From Boesenbergia rotunda (taxonomy: Eukaryota > Streptophyta > Magnoliopsida > Zingiberales > Zingiberaceae), in NCBI GenBank assembly GCA_024364735.1, contig JAGFNQ010005674.1:186001-250000 (forward strand): a stretch of 64,000 nt of DNA, in the 5' to 3' direction. The translations under genes and the position numbers were made by a program. Below the pieces are notes generated by a model. The model did no database searches. It saw only the letters and a list, made by a program, of their open reading frames with translations, and was not told the DNA's origin. Position 1 is the first letter of the stretch, and every line of letters starts with the position of its first letter. Below are positions 34,408 to 45,611 of the stretch, in pieces.

Positions 34408-34415
34408 TATAAAAT
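34408..34415 (+). promoter_or_regulatory. TATA box of the VAN3-binding-like gene
   Basis: TATAAAAT, 88 bp before the start codon at 34503, followed by a pyrimidine-rich leader (CCACCTCCCTCTTCC). Confidence 0.6.
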
Positions 34416-34502
34416 CCCACCTCCCTCTTCCTCCATACTACTGCCCTCCCCCACTGCATTGCTAGTGTAAATACTCCGGTACCGCTACCTCTCTCCACTG
34501 CC

Positions 34503-37500
34503 ATGGACGAAGTCAGGCCGCCGCGTTGGGCAACTGAGAGCCTCTGCCCGCCGGAGCTCCCCGGGGACCCTATGGAGTTCCTCTCCCGCTCTTGGAGCGT
34601 CTCCGCCCTCGAGGTCTCCAAGGCCCTCGCGCCGATGCCCCCGCCGCCACAGGGCATGATCCTAGAAGAGGACGCTGAAGAGCCCTCGCCTGCCATCGCA
34701 GGGAACCCCTTCTCCTTCGCCTCCTCCACTACCTCGCAGATGATTTTGGAGCGGATAATGTCGCAGTCGGTGGGTTTGAGTGCCCCCAAATCCGATCCCT
34801 TTTTATTCTGATACATGTTGTCGAAAAAAAGAGGATTTTTTAGGTTTTGTTTCTGTTTGCAAATTTGGCAGTAGTGTGGCTCATGGGAATAGAATAGATA
34901 GTGACCTATTCTTCCATCTAACGGATGATTATAAGTATACCTGCTTTAGAACGGAATTGGAGATTTATTCTGCTGTGGGAACAATTAGCCCATCACACAG
35001 ATCAGTTTCGTTGTTTCTGGTGCTCTGTTCTTAATCCCCTACTCTTGGACACTGGCAGGAAGTGTCTCCTCTGACGTCTGGCCGACTTTCTCACAGCAGC
35101 GGCCCTCTCATCGGCGGAGGATCGCTCTCCGATAGCCCTCCAGTCTCCCCCTGTGAAATGGATGAGCTCAAGGTTCTTTCTTCTCTCCAACATTATACAC
35201 ACCATGTCTTTGTTCTTCCATCATTTATTTACTTTGTTCAAAGTTAAAACCAGTGCTTTTGTTATTTTGTCGAGGCGTGTAAAAGAAAAACAAAAAGGGA
35301 AGAAAACTTACTAGCACTTCATATATTATTTTAATCTGTATCTAGCGTATAGTCTAGATTCTATTACTCTTAGCTGCCCGAGGACCAGCTTATGGTTTGC
35401 AATTTACAGAAATAGAAGAAACAAATGGTTTCGTTGGAATATGGAAGAGCACTGAAGGCAAAGCCATCAAGTTATGAATTGCCTCTTGTTAATTTTGTTT
35501 AGAGGGAAACAAAGTAAAAGAATAAAGAGAAAGACGAAAGCTCTTTCTCTTCCTTCGATACATCACCTGACAAATCGATTGCCCTTCTAGTTATTAAATG
35601 TCTTTTTTAGTGTTTTTAAGTCAAGAAGGGAGACAAACCCTGTCCTTTTTCTTGTTTTCATATTTTGCTCCTTTATTTTTTGCAATTTCTAGAATTCTAA
35701 TCCTCCACTTGTCACCTACTATACCTTAGTTTCTCCAGTAATTGATAGCCAATTTTAAACAGACATTGCCCTTAATATTTGTTTACAATTTTTTTTTGGG
35801 TACCGAGTGGTCAGCGAAGGCAAAATTGCATCCTGATGAATAAAATAAGGCGATGTCTTTTGTCTGATTGCCCTCTGAGCAAGGCCTGCATTGGACTGTG
35901 GAATTTGTTTTGCTTTAGGTCAAAGACGACCTGTTCCTCTCAGTGCTTGTGTGCGTAAATAAGCAACCCTTGTCAGTAAAAGCAAAACAGCATCTCAGTT
36001 CTTTGCCTCCGCCATGTCTTTATTTACTGTACTGTTGCATGCCTTGTCCTTACTTACTTATTTGGTGTCTTTCGTCCTGCATGTAATGGCAAGGTTTGCA
36101 TCATTTAAGAAGTTTGTCCCTATTTACCAACTTCATGAGAAAATTGCATTTCCTCTCCAATGATTCTGGCCAATCCCATGTATAATAGCTCCAGCTAATC
36201 CTTTTTCGGGCAAATGTTTCTCTTTTCCTATTTACTCAACATAAATGATTAGAGCAAACGTTTTTGTATTATCGGCTGCTGATTAGATACAGCTAGATAA
36301 ATTATAAGGGTTCAATATTATCGGCTCCTGACTAGATACAGATAGGAAAATTACAGAGACATTTTGCCATAACACAATAACTCTTTGTATAAGGGAGGTC
36401 AAACACTGAACAAAACATATTATATCCGCTAAGAATTCATTCTAATATCCATTAGAACAACCATTCATATAGATATCTATTATATAAACTCGTTAGCCCC
36501 CGGGGCTATGGTGCAACGGTAGGGCGACTAATCGCTATCCCAGGCATCTGCAGTTCGATCCCCAGCTATGACGTATTTGCAGGAATTTTTCCTCCAAATG
36601 GGGCGCAAACCCTGGGACTCTGGACTTCTAGATTGCCCACCGCGAGCGCTTCCTGATTTACCTTGGCGGCTGGTGGGAAACTTCCATGAGGCTGGATTGG
36701 TCACTCAAGTTTGGAAAAACCTCGTTAATCAAAATTATATAAACTCGTTGGAACTACTGAACACAAATTGTTTACTCATGCATGGCTTGCAAGGAAGATG
36801 TAAAATAATTAAAAGATTATTTTATTACGAATTTATACTATTTTGTCTCCAAAATTTTAATATTTTAAAAATAATCTCAGATTTTATTTTCTCTCTGTAT
36901 TTTCTTAAATCATTTGGGCTCAAAACGAAATAAAATTAACAGGATTTGTTAATTTGAGAATTTTGTTGCAGGTAGAATTTTGTAGGATCAATTTACTAAA
37001 ATGTAGAAAACAAGGACCTAATGTTTTCAATTGGTTATTGTTTGGCAATAACGTAAGAAACCAAATTATGCTCATAGCTTTTTGTACATATTATGCTCAT
37101 ATGTATAGATATGTGGCTTTCGAATTCTAATAGTCTTCTTGGTGATTAATTATTTAGGGAATCAGATTCTCTTTTATATATGGCTCAGTTGGTTTCTAAT
37201 CAACTTGCCACATTAGTTGGTTTCTAATCTAAGCTCTTATATGATCAGTTACTAAAGAAATGATAATCATTTGGTTTTTGGTGTCCACCAATACAGTCCT
37301 ACCGGAGCAATAACACTCCTAAGCTTCAGCACCACAGAGTAACCAGCAAGACGGTAGGAAGGTGGCTCAAGGACAGAAGGGAGAGGAAGAAAGAGGAGAC
37401 TCGGGCACAGAATGCACAACTTCATGCTGCAGTTTCAGTGGCCAGTGTTGCTGCAGCAGTTGCGGCTGTCGCAGCTGCAACTGCTGCTGCCTCAGGATGT

Positions 37501-38582
37501 GGAAAAGACGATCGTGCTACCAGGATTGATATGGCGGTTGCATCAGCTGCCACTCTTGTTGCCTCACAATGTGTGGAAGCTGCAGAGTTGATGGGCGCAG
37601 AGCGTGAGCACCTGGCTTCTGTGGTCGGTTCTGCTGTTAACGTAAGGACTCCTGGACATATTGTTACTCTCACTGCAGCTGCTGCGACGGGTAATTGCAA
37701 CTTTAGTTTAACAATCATTTGAAATCAGAATTGGCTGTACATTTGGATTTAGTTCGTGAGAATTAATGGCTTTGCAGCACTGAGAGGGGCAGCAACTTTG
37801 AAGGCAAGGGCACTCAAAGATGTGTGGAACATTGCTGCAGTGATACCTGTGGAGAAGGGAACACTGAATAATCACACCCACCAACGCCAAAGCGATCGAC
37901 GAAAGGAGCTAGAAAGCAATGGCAGCGGCTTTAGTGATGAGCTTATTCTCGAGGATGATAACTTCTTAGGCATTTGTAGCCAGGAATTCCTTGCCAAGGG
38001 AACCGATCTCCTAAAACGAACTCGAAAAGGTATCACCAAATGCCAAGTTCATAATTTTTTTTAAGGGACATGATTATTGAAATTCCTCATGAGAATTGTT
38101 CAAATTTAGGTGTACTTCACTGGAAGGTAGTTTCGATCTACATTAATATCTCGGGTCAGGTAAATTGCTGTTGTTGATCAATCACATTGATCCATAGTTT
38201 TAAATGTCAATTCTGACAAAATTGGGGTACCCTCTTGGTAGGTGATACTGAAGATGAAGAGTAAGCACATTGCTGGGACCATTACCAAAAAGAAGAAGAG
38301 TAAGTTCCCTCACACTTCCAGACTTTCAATTTCTTCATGCGTAGCTCATTGATGTGTTCTCTTTTAATTGCAGGTGTGATCATAGATGTCTGCAAGGACA
38401 TCCAGGCATGGCCAGGGCGGCACCTGCTGGAAGGCGGCGAGCTACGTCGGTACTTTGGCTTGCGGACAGCGGAGCAGCGTGTCATTGAATTTGAGTGTTT
38501 GAACGATAGGGACCATGAGTTGTGGACACATGGAGTAGCGAGGCTCCTCAGCATTGTTAATGAGAAGAAGGACCTGATCTGA
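34503..38582 (+). CDS. VAN3-binding protein / FORKED1-like (DUF828 + PH) protein
   Basis: Members of this family bind the ARF-GAP VAN3/SFC and phosphoinositides and affect auxin canalisation and leaf vein closure. Seven exons join in frame to 447 aa: 34503-34769, 35059-35172, 37297-37690, 37778-38029, 38110-38159, 38242-38299, 38374-38582. The N-terminal part (about 1-320) is the DUF828 Auxin_canalis domain: ELPGDPMEFLSRSWSVSALE (about 19-38), TSQMILERIMSQS, DSPPVSPCEMD, the basic GRWLKDRRERKKEETRAQNA, then a long Ala-rich helix and AAELMGAEREHLASVV. The C-terminal part (about 340-445) is the plant PH_2 domain (GVLHWKVVSIYINISGQVIL, WPGRHLLEGGELRRYFGLRT). No truncation is seen. Intron 2 (2.1 kb) holds a SINE. 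A TATA box lies 88 bp upstream. The length suits the FL subfamily, but I cannot tell which paralogue it is. Confidence 0.93.
36497..36725 (+). mobile_element. tRNA-derived SINE-like element in intron 2
   Basis: GGGGCTATGGTGCAACGGTA contains an A-box-like TGGTGCAACGG. About 45 nt on, CAGTTCGATCCCC is a B-box. A tRNA-unrelated body of about 150 bp follows (CAAATGGGGCGCAAACCC ... CGGCTGGTGGGAAACTTCC). It lies in the sense direction of the host gene, in a large intron, with no effect on the splice sites I used. Confidence 0.6.
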
Positions 38583-39722
38583 CTTTGGCAGCTGCTGCCG
38601 ACACTTCAGATCTAGCACCAGATTTGAGAAGAGAAGGCTGTGCATGACCCACTTGAATTAATTGAGAAGCTGGATAATAATGATTACAATCAGATAATGT
38701 CTGTGAAGAAGAGGGTTCTCCATTTGTAAAGTCTCAGATATAGTTTAGATCTCAATCAATTGGATATTTGCTTATTAGGTATTTTTGCTCTAAAATTGTC
38801 GAATATTTGGTGTATATGCTTCTTCTTCCAAGGGAAAAAGGAACCAGTGGCCTGGTGATTCACATAGCACGATAGCAACAGCACCAGTATTGGTTGGAGT
38901 GGGAGAACTACTGAAGATTAAATCCCTCGCATGCTTTAACTTTTCCTAGACATGTATTGGTTTAGATTGCAATTCTCTTGTGATAGAGTTTGAATCCGAT
39001 TGTACAAAGCACTGCTGTACTCTACAGAATGTTCAATGTCTCATGCGCTGGGAATATTGTTTATAGCTTTTTTTGCTTTTGGATTGGTCGAATGTATGAT
39101 TCTTTGAAGCAGTGGTCCTTACTCCTTACTGTAAAGCTTCAGGCAGTATTTGGATTTTTCACTTCTCCCACTTTCACTTTGACGATAAGTTTTAACCGAT
39201 TGAATTGACCGATTTTATCCCATCTTAAAAACATGGAGGACGGAGGTGATCTCCAGGATCTCCAAAGCCAACCATGTTCTTTTCACTTCTAGTTGGCTAT
39301 TGACTTTCAAATATCTTGTTGCTGTCCAAATAACTAAGAAGGATAGTTGTTTGGCTTTCACATCGAGGCTCTAGAGACCAATCAATAATATGGACCACCT
39401 CTCCTCTTCCTCTTTTCCGGATGAACAAGTTTATCTTAAAGTTTCCTAATGATCAACAAAAAGGTAGGATTACATTCATTTTTCTATTTAGACGATCAAT
39501 TTCTCCTACTTGTTTTATTCCGTTCTAAGTTCATTGTGTTCTTAGAAATAGATTGTGCAAGTAATAATGAATGTAACTTTTCAATAAAAAAAAAGCTTTA
39601 GAGATCTATGTTCTGTATCTTCTCTGTCTGAAATTACAGTAAAAAAAAAGGGTGGTCAGGTATGTAAACCTATCAAAACCTACACAATTATACAAATAAA
39701 AACGTCTCAAATTCCATTTTTT
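38583..39722. other. 3' UTRs and spacer between two convergent genes
   Basis: Contains the 3' UTR of the VAN3-binding-like gene and the 3' flank of the minus-strand calmodulin-like gene. AT-rich in parts, no coding exon or element end recognised. Confidence 0.5.
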
Positions 39723-40422
39723 CTATAAAGATATCATCATCATCTTCACAAATTCCTCATAGTTTACTTGCCCATCTCCATCTAAGTCTGCCTCTTCGAT
39801 CATTTGATCCACCTCCTCGTCTGTCAGTTTCTCTCCCAAACTTATCATCACATTCTTCAACTGCAAAATCATAAAACTTTACCCTCTTTAAACTGCAAAA
39901 GTCTACGCGAACATAATAATATATTAACTCTACTCACCTCATTCTTAGATATGAAACCGTTTTGATCTTTGTCAAACACTTTAAATGCCTCTCTCACTTC
40001 CTCTTCTGAATCGGTCTCCTGATTACAAAACAACAGCAATAAATCTCTCCTGTAATGACTATTAACTCAACAAGCTACATGAAAATAGTATTGTGACATT
40101 GCTTACATTCATTTTTTTAGTCATGAAGCTCAAGAACTCTTCGAACTCGATCGCACCGCTGCCGTCCGCATCGACCTCACTTATCATTTCATGCAACTCC
40201 TTCTCGGTAGCCCTCAATCCTAACGACTTGATCATCATCGAGAGCTCACCCATTGTAATGCAACCTGAGGAACCAAACATGATTTAACACGATTAACCAA
40301 AATGGAGATCAGGCAGGGTTCAGTCAGAGGATAGGAATCAAGAACAAACCATCTCCGTCGCGATCGAAGAGGGAAAAGGTCTCGTGGGACTCGATCATTT
40401 GTTCCTTCGTGATGAGGCCCAT
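39723..40422 (-). CDS. CML: Calmodulin-like Ca2+-binding protein, four EF hands
   Basis: Calcium sensor of the calmodulin/CML family. Four exons on the minus strand: 40350-40422, 40107-40264, 39938-40018, 39723-39860, totalling 149 codons plus stop, exactly the length of calmodulin. Four canonical EF-hand loops are complete: DRDGDGCITMGE, DADGSGAIEFEE, DKDQNGFISKNE and DLDGDGQVNYEE, each with Asp at position 1, Gly at 6 and Glu at 12, so four Ca2+ sites are expected. The N terminus MGLITKEQMIESHETFSLF differs from true calmodulin, and the C terminus is KMMMISL. It resembles the CML8/CML11 type, but the exact member is uncertain. Intron 1 splits the first EF loop after DRDGDG, as in plant calmodulins. 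A TATA box sits about 56 bp upstream. Confidence 0.92.
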
Positions 40423-40477
40423 ATATCGAAGTTTTTTAAAATCTCGAGTTGTGAGGAACTGGAAACATTCATGGAGT

Positions 40478-40487
40478 TTATATAGGA
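40478..40487 (-). promoter_or_regulatory. TATA box of the calmodulin-like gene
   Basis: CCTATATAAA on the minus strand, about 56 bp before the start codon. This implies a very short leader of roughly 25 nt. Confidence 0.55.
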
Positions 40488-41627
40488 TTAGTTTAGTCTG
40501 ACAAATTCCATTTGGTAGTCAACGGCTTCCCACACGGACAAGGTAGATTTGGTCCGTTCCACCAAACCGAGTTGGTTCGATCAGCTTTACACACACACAC
40601 ACATTCTGCGTCAAAGAATAATTCAGGATTGTTTTTGGTGGACTTTTTGTTGTTGCTTGCATTCTGGCAGAGGATAAGTTGGAATTGGGCTCGTCGCATG
40701 GAAATGTAAACAAAATCAGTCGAAGGATCGGGCAGCTGGACAACTTCGTCAGCGGATCTATCTTTTTGACTATCTCTCTCTCATATTCTAGCAACCGCTC
40801 GCCGGTAAACAGTCTTCATTCTGGTTTTTTGGGACGAAAAGTAAAACATAGTTTTTCGCTTTTGCATTAAAGAGGCAAAACTACTACACGCGAATGAGTT
40901 TGAATTGGTTTACTTTCCCATCCTCCAGCCTCCGCCTCCGCGGAAACAAGAACAAGTCTATCCCAACAGATGGTTCTCGGTGCGACAAAGTCAACGGCTC
41001 GTCAGCAAAGGATTAAGTGGTCAGATTGTAGTCAAATGAGAGGGGAAAAGATTGTTGTTCTGGAGTTAATGTTATTTGTCAGTGGGTTACGAAATGCTTG
41101 ACTTGTGTCTTCCTCTGCTATTTGAACCTTGCCGTTTACTTCACTTCTATCTCTGCCTTGAACAATGATGCTATTTGTTCAAAAAGATGTCCTTGGAAAG
41201 CACTTTGTGTTCGACGTCTCCCATCCGCCACACAAAGAAAAGCGTAAATTTAGAGGATGAACACGATTCAAGTTGATCAAAGATTAGAACCATTACATAA
41301 TCTTTTGTCCTATAGCATGCTTTCAACCCTTTGATAATTTATTAGAATTTATATAATTGATTATGCTATTAAAGAAGTATAATTGAGCATCTTAAACATA
41401 ATTAATTCGTCCGAAATTAAAAAAATTTCCTTAATCATCTTAAACATAATTAGTTCGTCCGAATTAAAAAAACTTCCTTAATCGTCTTAAACATAATTAG
41501 ACTAGAACCCAGTACATTATTTAATAAGATATGCCTATGTTAGATGTGGCAATGTGGCACGAGTTTCAAATGACAAAAATTAATAAAAAAGAAAAAAATC
41601 TATATTTTTAAAAATAAAATATATACA
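40488..41627. other. Upstream region of the calmodulin-like gene, no gene seen
   Basis: Short CA-rich run at 40588-40601 and GC-rich CTCCAGCCTCCGCCTCCGCG at 40924-40943. Around 41385-41500, ATCTTAAACATAATTA(A/G)TTCGTCCGAATTAAAAAAA-like text occurs as two to three direct repeats. No coding exon supported. Confidence 0.45.
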
Positions 41628-41652
41628 AACTATATATATATATATATATATA
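41628..41652. repeat. (AT)n microsatellite
   Basis: Short AT tract directly left of element C. Confidence 0.9.
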
Positions 41653-42028
41653 GAATTTTGATCACCCACGGATGCTTCTTGCCGACCGCGTGCCAACCGC
41701 GACGCCAGCGCAGGGCACTGCGCCGATGGTGGCCGATCGTCGATTGGACACCATCGGCGGCCTTCGACCGCCGCCCCTAAACAAAACTATAACCCTAGGG
41801 GGGTACGGTGAACCCTAGGGGTAGCGGTGAACCCGTCGACGCGGTGAACCCCAGGGGTAGCGGTGAACCCGTCGGCGCGGTGAACCCCAAGAGTAGCGGT
41901 GAACCCGTCGACGGCTGATCGGTCAGGTTGACCGATCAGGCAAGTGCTTGATCGGTCAGGGATGTCCCTGACCGATCAGGCATGATGCCACATACGCGGT
42001 CCACACGCGGTCCGCAAGTGATCAAAAT

Positions 42029-42030
<2 letters not shown>
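41653..42030. mobile_element. TIR element C
   Basis: Left GAATTTTGATCACCCACGGA and right (reverse complement) AGATTTTGATCACTTGCGGA are TIRs. One core cassette (41745-41800) is followed by three shortened tandem copies of GGTGAACCCGTCGNCG (to about 41915). Subterminal CTGATCGGTCAGG and CCTGACCGATCAGG palindromes lie on the right. It is non-coding, with (AT)n at both borders. Confidence 0.75.

Positions 42031-42083
<53 letters not shown>
42031..42083. repeat. (AT)n microsatellite
   Basis: About 26 AT units, directly right of element C. Confidence 0.95.
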
Positions 42084-42085
<2 letters not shown>

Positions 42086-42099
42086 TGTCGCGAAGCGAG

Positions 42100-43009
42100 G
42101 TGAAAGTCCCAAGGGACAGAGGGTTACCCGAGTGCCACGAGCTGCTAACCTGACGCCGACCTGGTGCCGACCTGCGAGAAGATGACCGTTAGCAAACCCG
42201 CAGGGGAATTTCCCCGGTCAGGCCCTCCGACGGTCAAGTCAGTATCTGCAGGAAATGTAGTAAAGCAACAGGAATGCAATAGAAGAGAATGTAATTGCAC
42301 ATACCTGCGGAATGAGGAGGGGAGGGACTTATATAGCCGGGGGAGCTGGCATTCCCTGTCCGTGTCGACGAGATAGGGGTATGGTGTCTATCAGCTCGTA
42401 GGAGAGCACCTAGAGATATCGCGGCATGACGCTGGGTGCTCGGATGGTACAATCGTACCGAGTCAGCGGGATAACCGCTAGGTGCGTCATAAATTGTCAT
42501 AAATGGGTAAGACATGTATTACCCCGACGTCAGAGTCGTACCCCGGATGCACTGATGTAGGGCGGCGTAGGGGAGAGCTGGTCCAGAGACCGAGTACCGA
42601 CCGACGGGTTCGAGTATTATGGACCGGGTCGGGTCATATCTAGGGAGCGTGGGCCGCCACACGTCCGCTTGGGAGCTGAGAGCCATGAGGTACACCCTGA
42701 GTCGGGAGTTTGTTGAGGTATGTCTGTCTTGCTATGTTTCGGGTCTGTTAGTTATCCGATCGATGGAGTGCTAAGGACTGAATTGCCCGACCCAGACCTG
42801 GGTCGCGAAAATGGACTTGGGGGACCGAGTTAAGGGGTGCTTGGGCTCGACCTTCCCGATCTCGCCCGAGGTCGGTCGGTTAGTGCTTCAGGAGGGTTCC
42901 TGGCTCGGGAACTCCCCGGGGAGGCCTTCGTCGGCCCTTCTGTTAGGTCTTCGTGGCGCCAGGCTGGCTGGCTGAGCTGACCGAGCTACCCGTAAGCAAT
43001 GTCGAGATC
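42100..43009 (-). mobile_element. LTR-like repeat, copy 2
   Basis: GC-rich block related to 30200-30620 through GATGACCGT, GGTCAAGTCAGTATCTG, ACTTATATAGCCGGGGGAGC and GAGTCAGCGGGATAACC in the same order. The TATA-like CTATATAAG faces minus. No gag/pol is visible in it. The right end meets an AT tract at about 43010. Confidence 0.5.
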
Positions 43010-43022
43010 ATATATATATATA

Positions 43023-44321
43023 TAGAACTGCTTTCCTGCGGACCGCGTGCGCGACAACGCCTTATCGGTCACGGGACTGATCAGGCGTTGGCCTGATCGG
43101 TCACGGGATCGATCAGGCGTTGTCCTGATCGGTCCCGTGACCGATTAGGCATTGTCTGATCGGTCACGGAGAGGCTCGGCGAGTCCTCCGATCATACCTG
43201 CGGCCTTCAGCCGCCGCCCCCGAACAAAAACTATAACCCAGGGGTGAGCGATGAACCCTATGGGGTAGGGTGAACTCGTCGGGGTACGGTGATTGGTCAC
43301 GGAGAGGCTCGCCGAGTCCTCCGAGCGTACTGGCGGCCTTCGGCCGCTGCCCCCGAACAAAACTATAACCCAGGGGGTGAGCGATGAACCATAGGGGGTA
43401 GGGTGAACCCGTCGGGGTACGGTGATCGGTCACAGAGAGGCTCGGCGAGTCCTCCGATCGTACCGGTGGCCTTCGGCCGCCGCCCATGAAGAAAACTATA
43501 ACCCAGGGGGTAAGCGATGAACCTTAGGGGGTAGGGTGAACCCGTCGGGGTACGGTGATCGGTCACGGAGACGCTCGGCGAGTCCTCCGATCGTACCGGC
43601 GGCCTTCGGCCGCCGCCCCCGAACAAAACTATAACCCAGGGGGTGAGCGATGAACCCTAGGGGTAGGGTGAACCCGTCCGGGTACGGTGATCGGTCACGG
43701 AGTGGCTCGCGAGTGCTTCGATCGTATTGGCGGCCTTCCGCCGCCACCCCCGAACAAAAACTATAACCCAGGGGGGTGAGCGATGAACCCTAGGGGGTAG
43801 GGTGAACCCGTCGCCCGTCGGGGTACGGTGATCGGTCACGGAGAGGCTCGCCGAGTCCTCCGATCGTACCGGTGGCCTTCGGCCGCCGCCCCCGAAGAAA
43901 ACTATAACCCAGGTGGTGAGCGATGAACCCTAGCGGGGTAGGGTGAACCCGTCGGGGTACGGTGATCAGTCACGGAGACGCTCGGCGAATCCTCCGATCT
44001 TACCGGCGGCATTCGGCCGCCGCCCCCGAACAAAACTATAACCCAAGGGGGTGAGTGATGAACCCTAGGGGGTAGGGTGAACCCGTCGGGGTACGGTGAT
44101 CGGTCACGGAGAAGCTCGCGAGTCCTCCGATCATACCGGCGGCCTTCGGCCGCCGCCCCCGAACAAAACTATAACCCAGGGGGTGTGCGATGAACCCTAG
44201 GGGTAGGGTGAACCCGTCGGGATACGGTGAATCCGTCGAGGTACGCTCCCGAGCCTTCCCGAGCCTCTCCGTGACCGATCAGGCTCGGTTCGCAGCACGC
44301 GGTCCGCATGATAACATTTTC

Positions 44322-44322
<1 letters not shown>
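43023..44322. mobile_element. TIR element D with amplified core
   Basis: Left CTGCGGACCGCGTGCGCGAC and right (reverse complement) ATGCGGACCGCGTGCTGCGA are TIRs. Behind the left end lie four palindromic TGATCGGTCACGGG/ACTGATCAGGC-type motifs (43055-43160). The middle is the eightfold tandem array at 43159-44235. (AT)n tracts lie at both ends (43010-43024, 44322-44371). It is non-coding and resembles element B, with more core copies. Confidence 0.78.
43159..44235. repeat. ~135-bp tandem array, eight copies
   Basis: Units start at about 43159, 43290, 43422, 43557, 43688, 43829, 43966 and 44098, so the period is 131-141 bp. Each reads GATCGGTCACGGAGAGGCTC, GTCCTCCGATCGTACC, a GGCGGCCTTCGGCCGCC hairpin, CCCCGAACAAAACTATAACC, CAGGGGGTGAGCGATGAACC, and GTGAACCCGTCGGGGTACG. 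Spurious short frames arise because the unit length is often near a multiple of three. Confidence 0.92.

Positions 44323-44371
<49 letters not shown>
44323..44371. repeat. (AT)n microsatellite
   Basis: About 24 AT units between element D and the next MITE. Confidence 0.95.
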
Positions 44372-44372
<1 letters not shown>

Positions 44373-44613
44373 CAATGATAGAGAGAGTGAAAATGAGAGA
44401 GTGAAAACCATAGTGAATGATGTGGCATGACGTGACACTTTACATGCAAACGTCCGATTATCGCTTGGACACCATCGGCGACCTTCGACCGCCGCCCCGA
44501 ATCATATTATACCCTAGGGGGCACGGTGAACTCGTCGGAGATCGTGCATACAAGATGGCACGTCATTCACTATGGTTTTCACTCTCCTATTTTCACTCTC
44601 CCAATCATTATTC
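44372..44613. mobile_element. MITE, GAGAGTGAAAATGAGAGAGTG family, second copy
   Basis: Sister of 27697-27958. TIR GCAATGATAGAGAGAGTGAA at the left, TTCACTCTCCCAATCATTAT (reverse) at the right. One core cassette (ACCATCGGCGACCTTCGACC, CATATTATACCCTAGGGGG, GGTGAACTCGTCGG). AT tracts flank both ends. Confidence 0.8.
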
Positions 44614-44631
44614 TATATATATATATATAAA

Positions 44632-45611
44632 ACTGTTCGCCTGCGGACCCGTGCTGCGGATGCACTGCGGATGAGTCCTACATGGCGACGCGGTACGCTG
44701 CGTGGACAAAACAAAAAAAACAAAAGCAGAATCGCAGAAAAGTTTTCGCGATTCTGCTTTTGTTTTTTTGTTTTGTCCACGTAGCGTACTGCGTCGCCAC
44801 GTAGGACTCGTCCGCAGCGTGTCCGCAGCCCGAGAGAGGGGAGGTGGCATCTTGCTGCTTGGGCAGGAGGTGGACGCTGGAGGTGGAGTTCTTGAAGATG
44901 TGAGGCCCTTCTTCGTAGCCTCCGTTCTTGACGAGATTGTCTGCACATTAAACAAGATTTGATTCATTGTTTACAATCCAAAGCGCATTTTGATTCAGCA
45001 GAAAAGAAAAGAAAAAGTTGATCTTGAACCTCTCGTCGGCATGGGAGGGAAGAGCTCCTTGATCGCCACTGCGTCCAGCAGCGGGCCGCACGCCGGGTCT
45101 TCCTGCACGCCGGCGTTGTGGAAGATGACCAGCGCCACCGAGTTCATTGATTGCAGAAATCAAACTTCAAGTGCACCTCAAGAAGCAGGACCACATCGGA
45201 TCCTTGACGTGGAGGTCCCCCCTACGTTGCCGTGGTCCGCCGTCGCGCCTACCCCGGCCTGCACCAGCGGTCGCAGTCGGGCCAGCCCGCGTCGCCTCCC
45301 TCTATCTTGCGGAACTTCTCCACCTGGTCGTCCTCCACCACCAGTGCCCACAGGCTTCGGACGTGAAAGAGAGAGGGCGGTGGGGGATCGCCGGACCACG
45401 GCAACGCAGGGGCAGACGCGAGATAGCGATGTGGGCTGGCGGAAAAAGGCGATTAGGGTTCGTGAGAGGACCTGCGAGCGCGAGAGCAAAATCGCGAAAA
45501 CTTTTTTGCGATTCTGCTTTTGTTTTTTTGTTTTGTCCACTTAGCGTACCGCGTCGCCATGTAGGACTCGTCCGCAGCGCGTCCGCAGCCCGGGTCCGCA
45601 GGCGAACGTCT

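Noticed and set aside
36568..36933. 121-codon frame in intron 2 of the VAN3-binding-like gene
   Set aside because: Starts in the SINE and runs into AT-rich intron; no family likeness.
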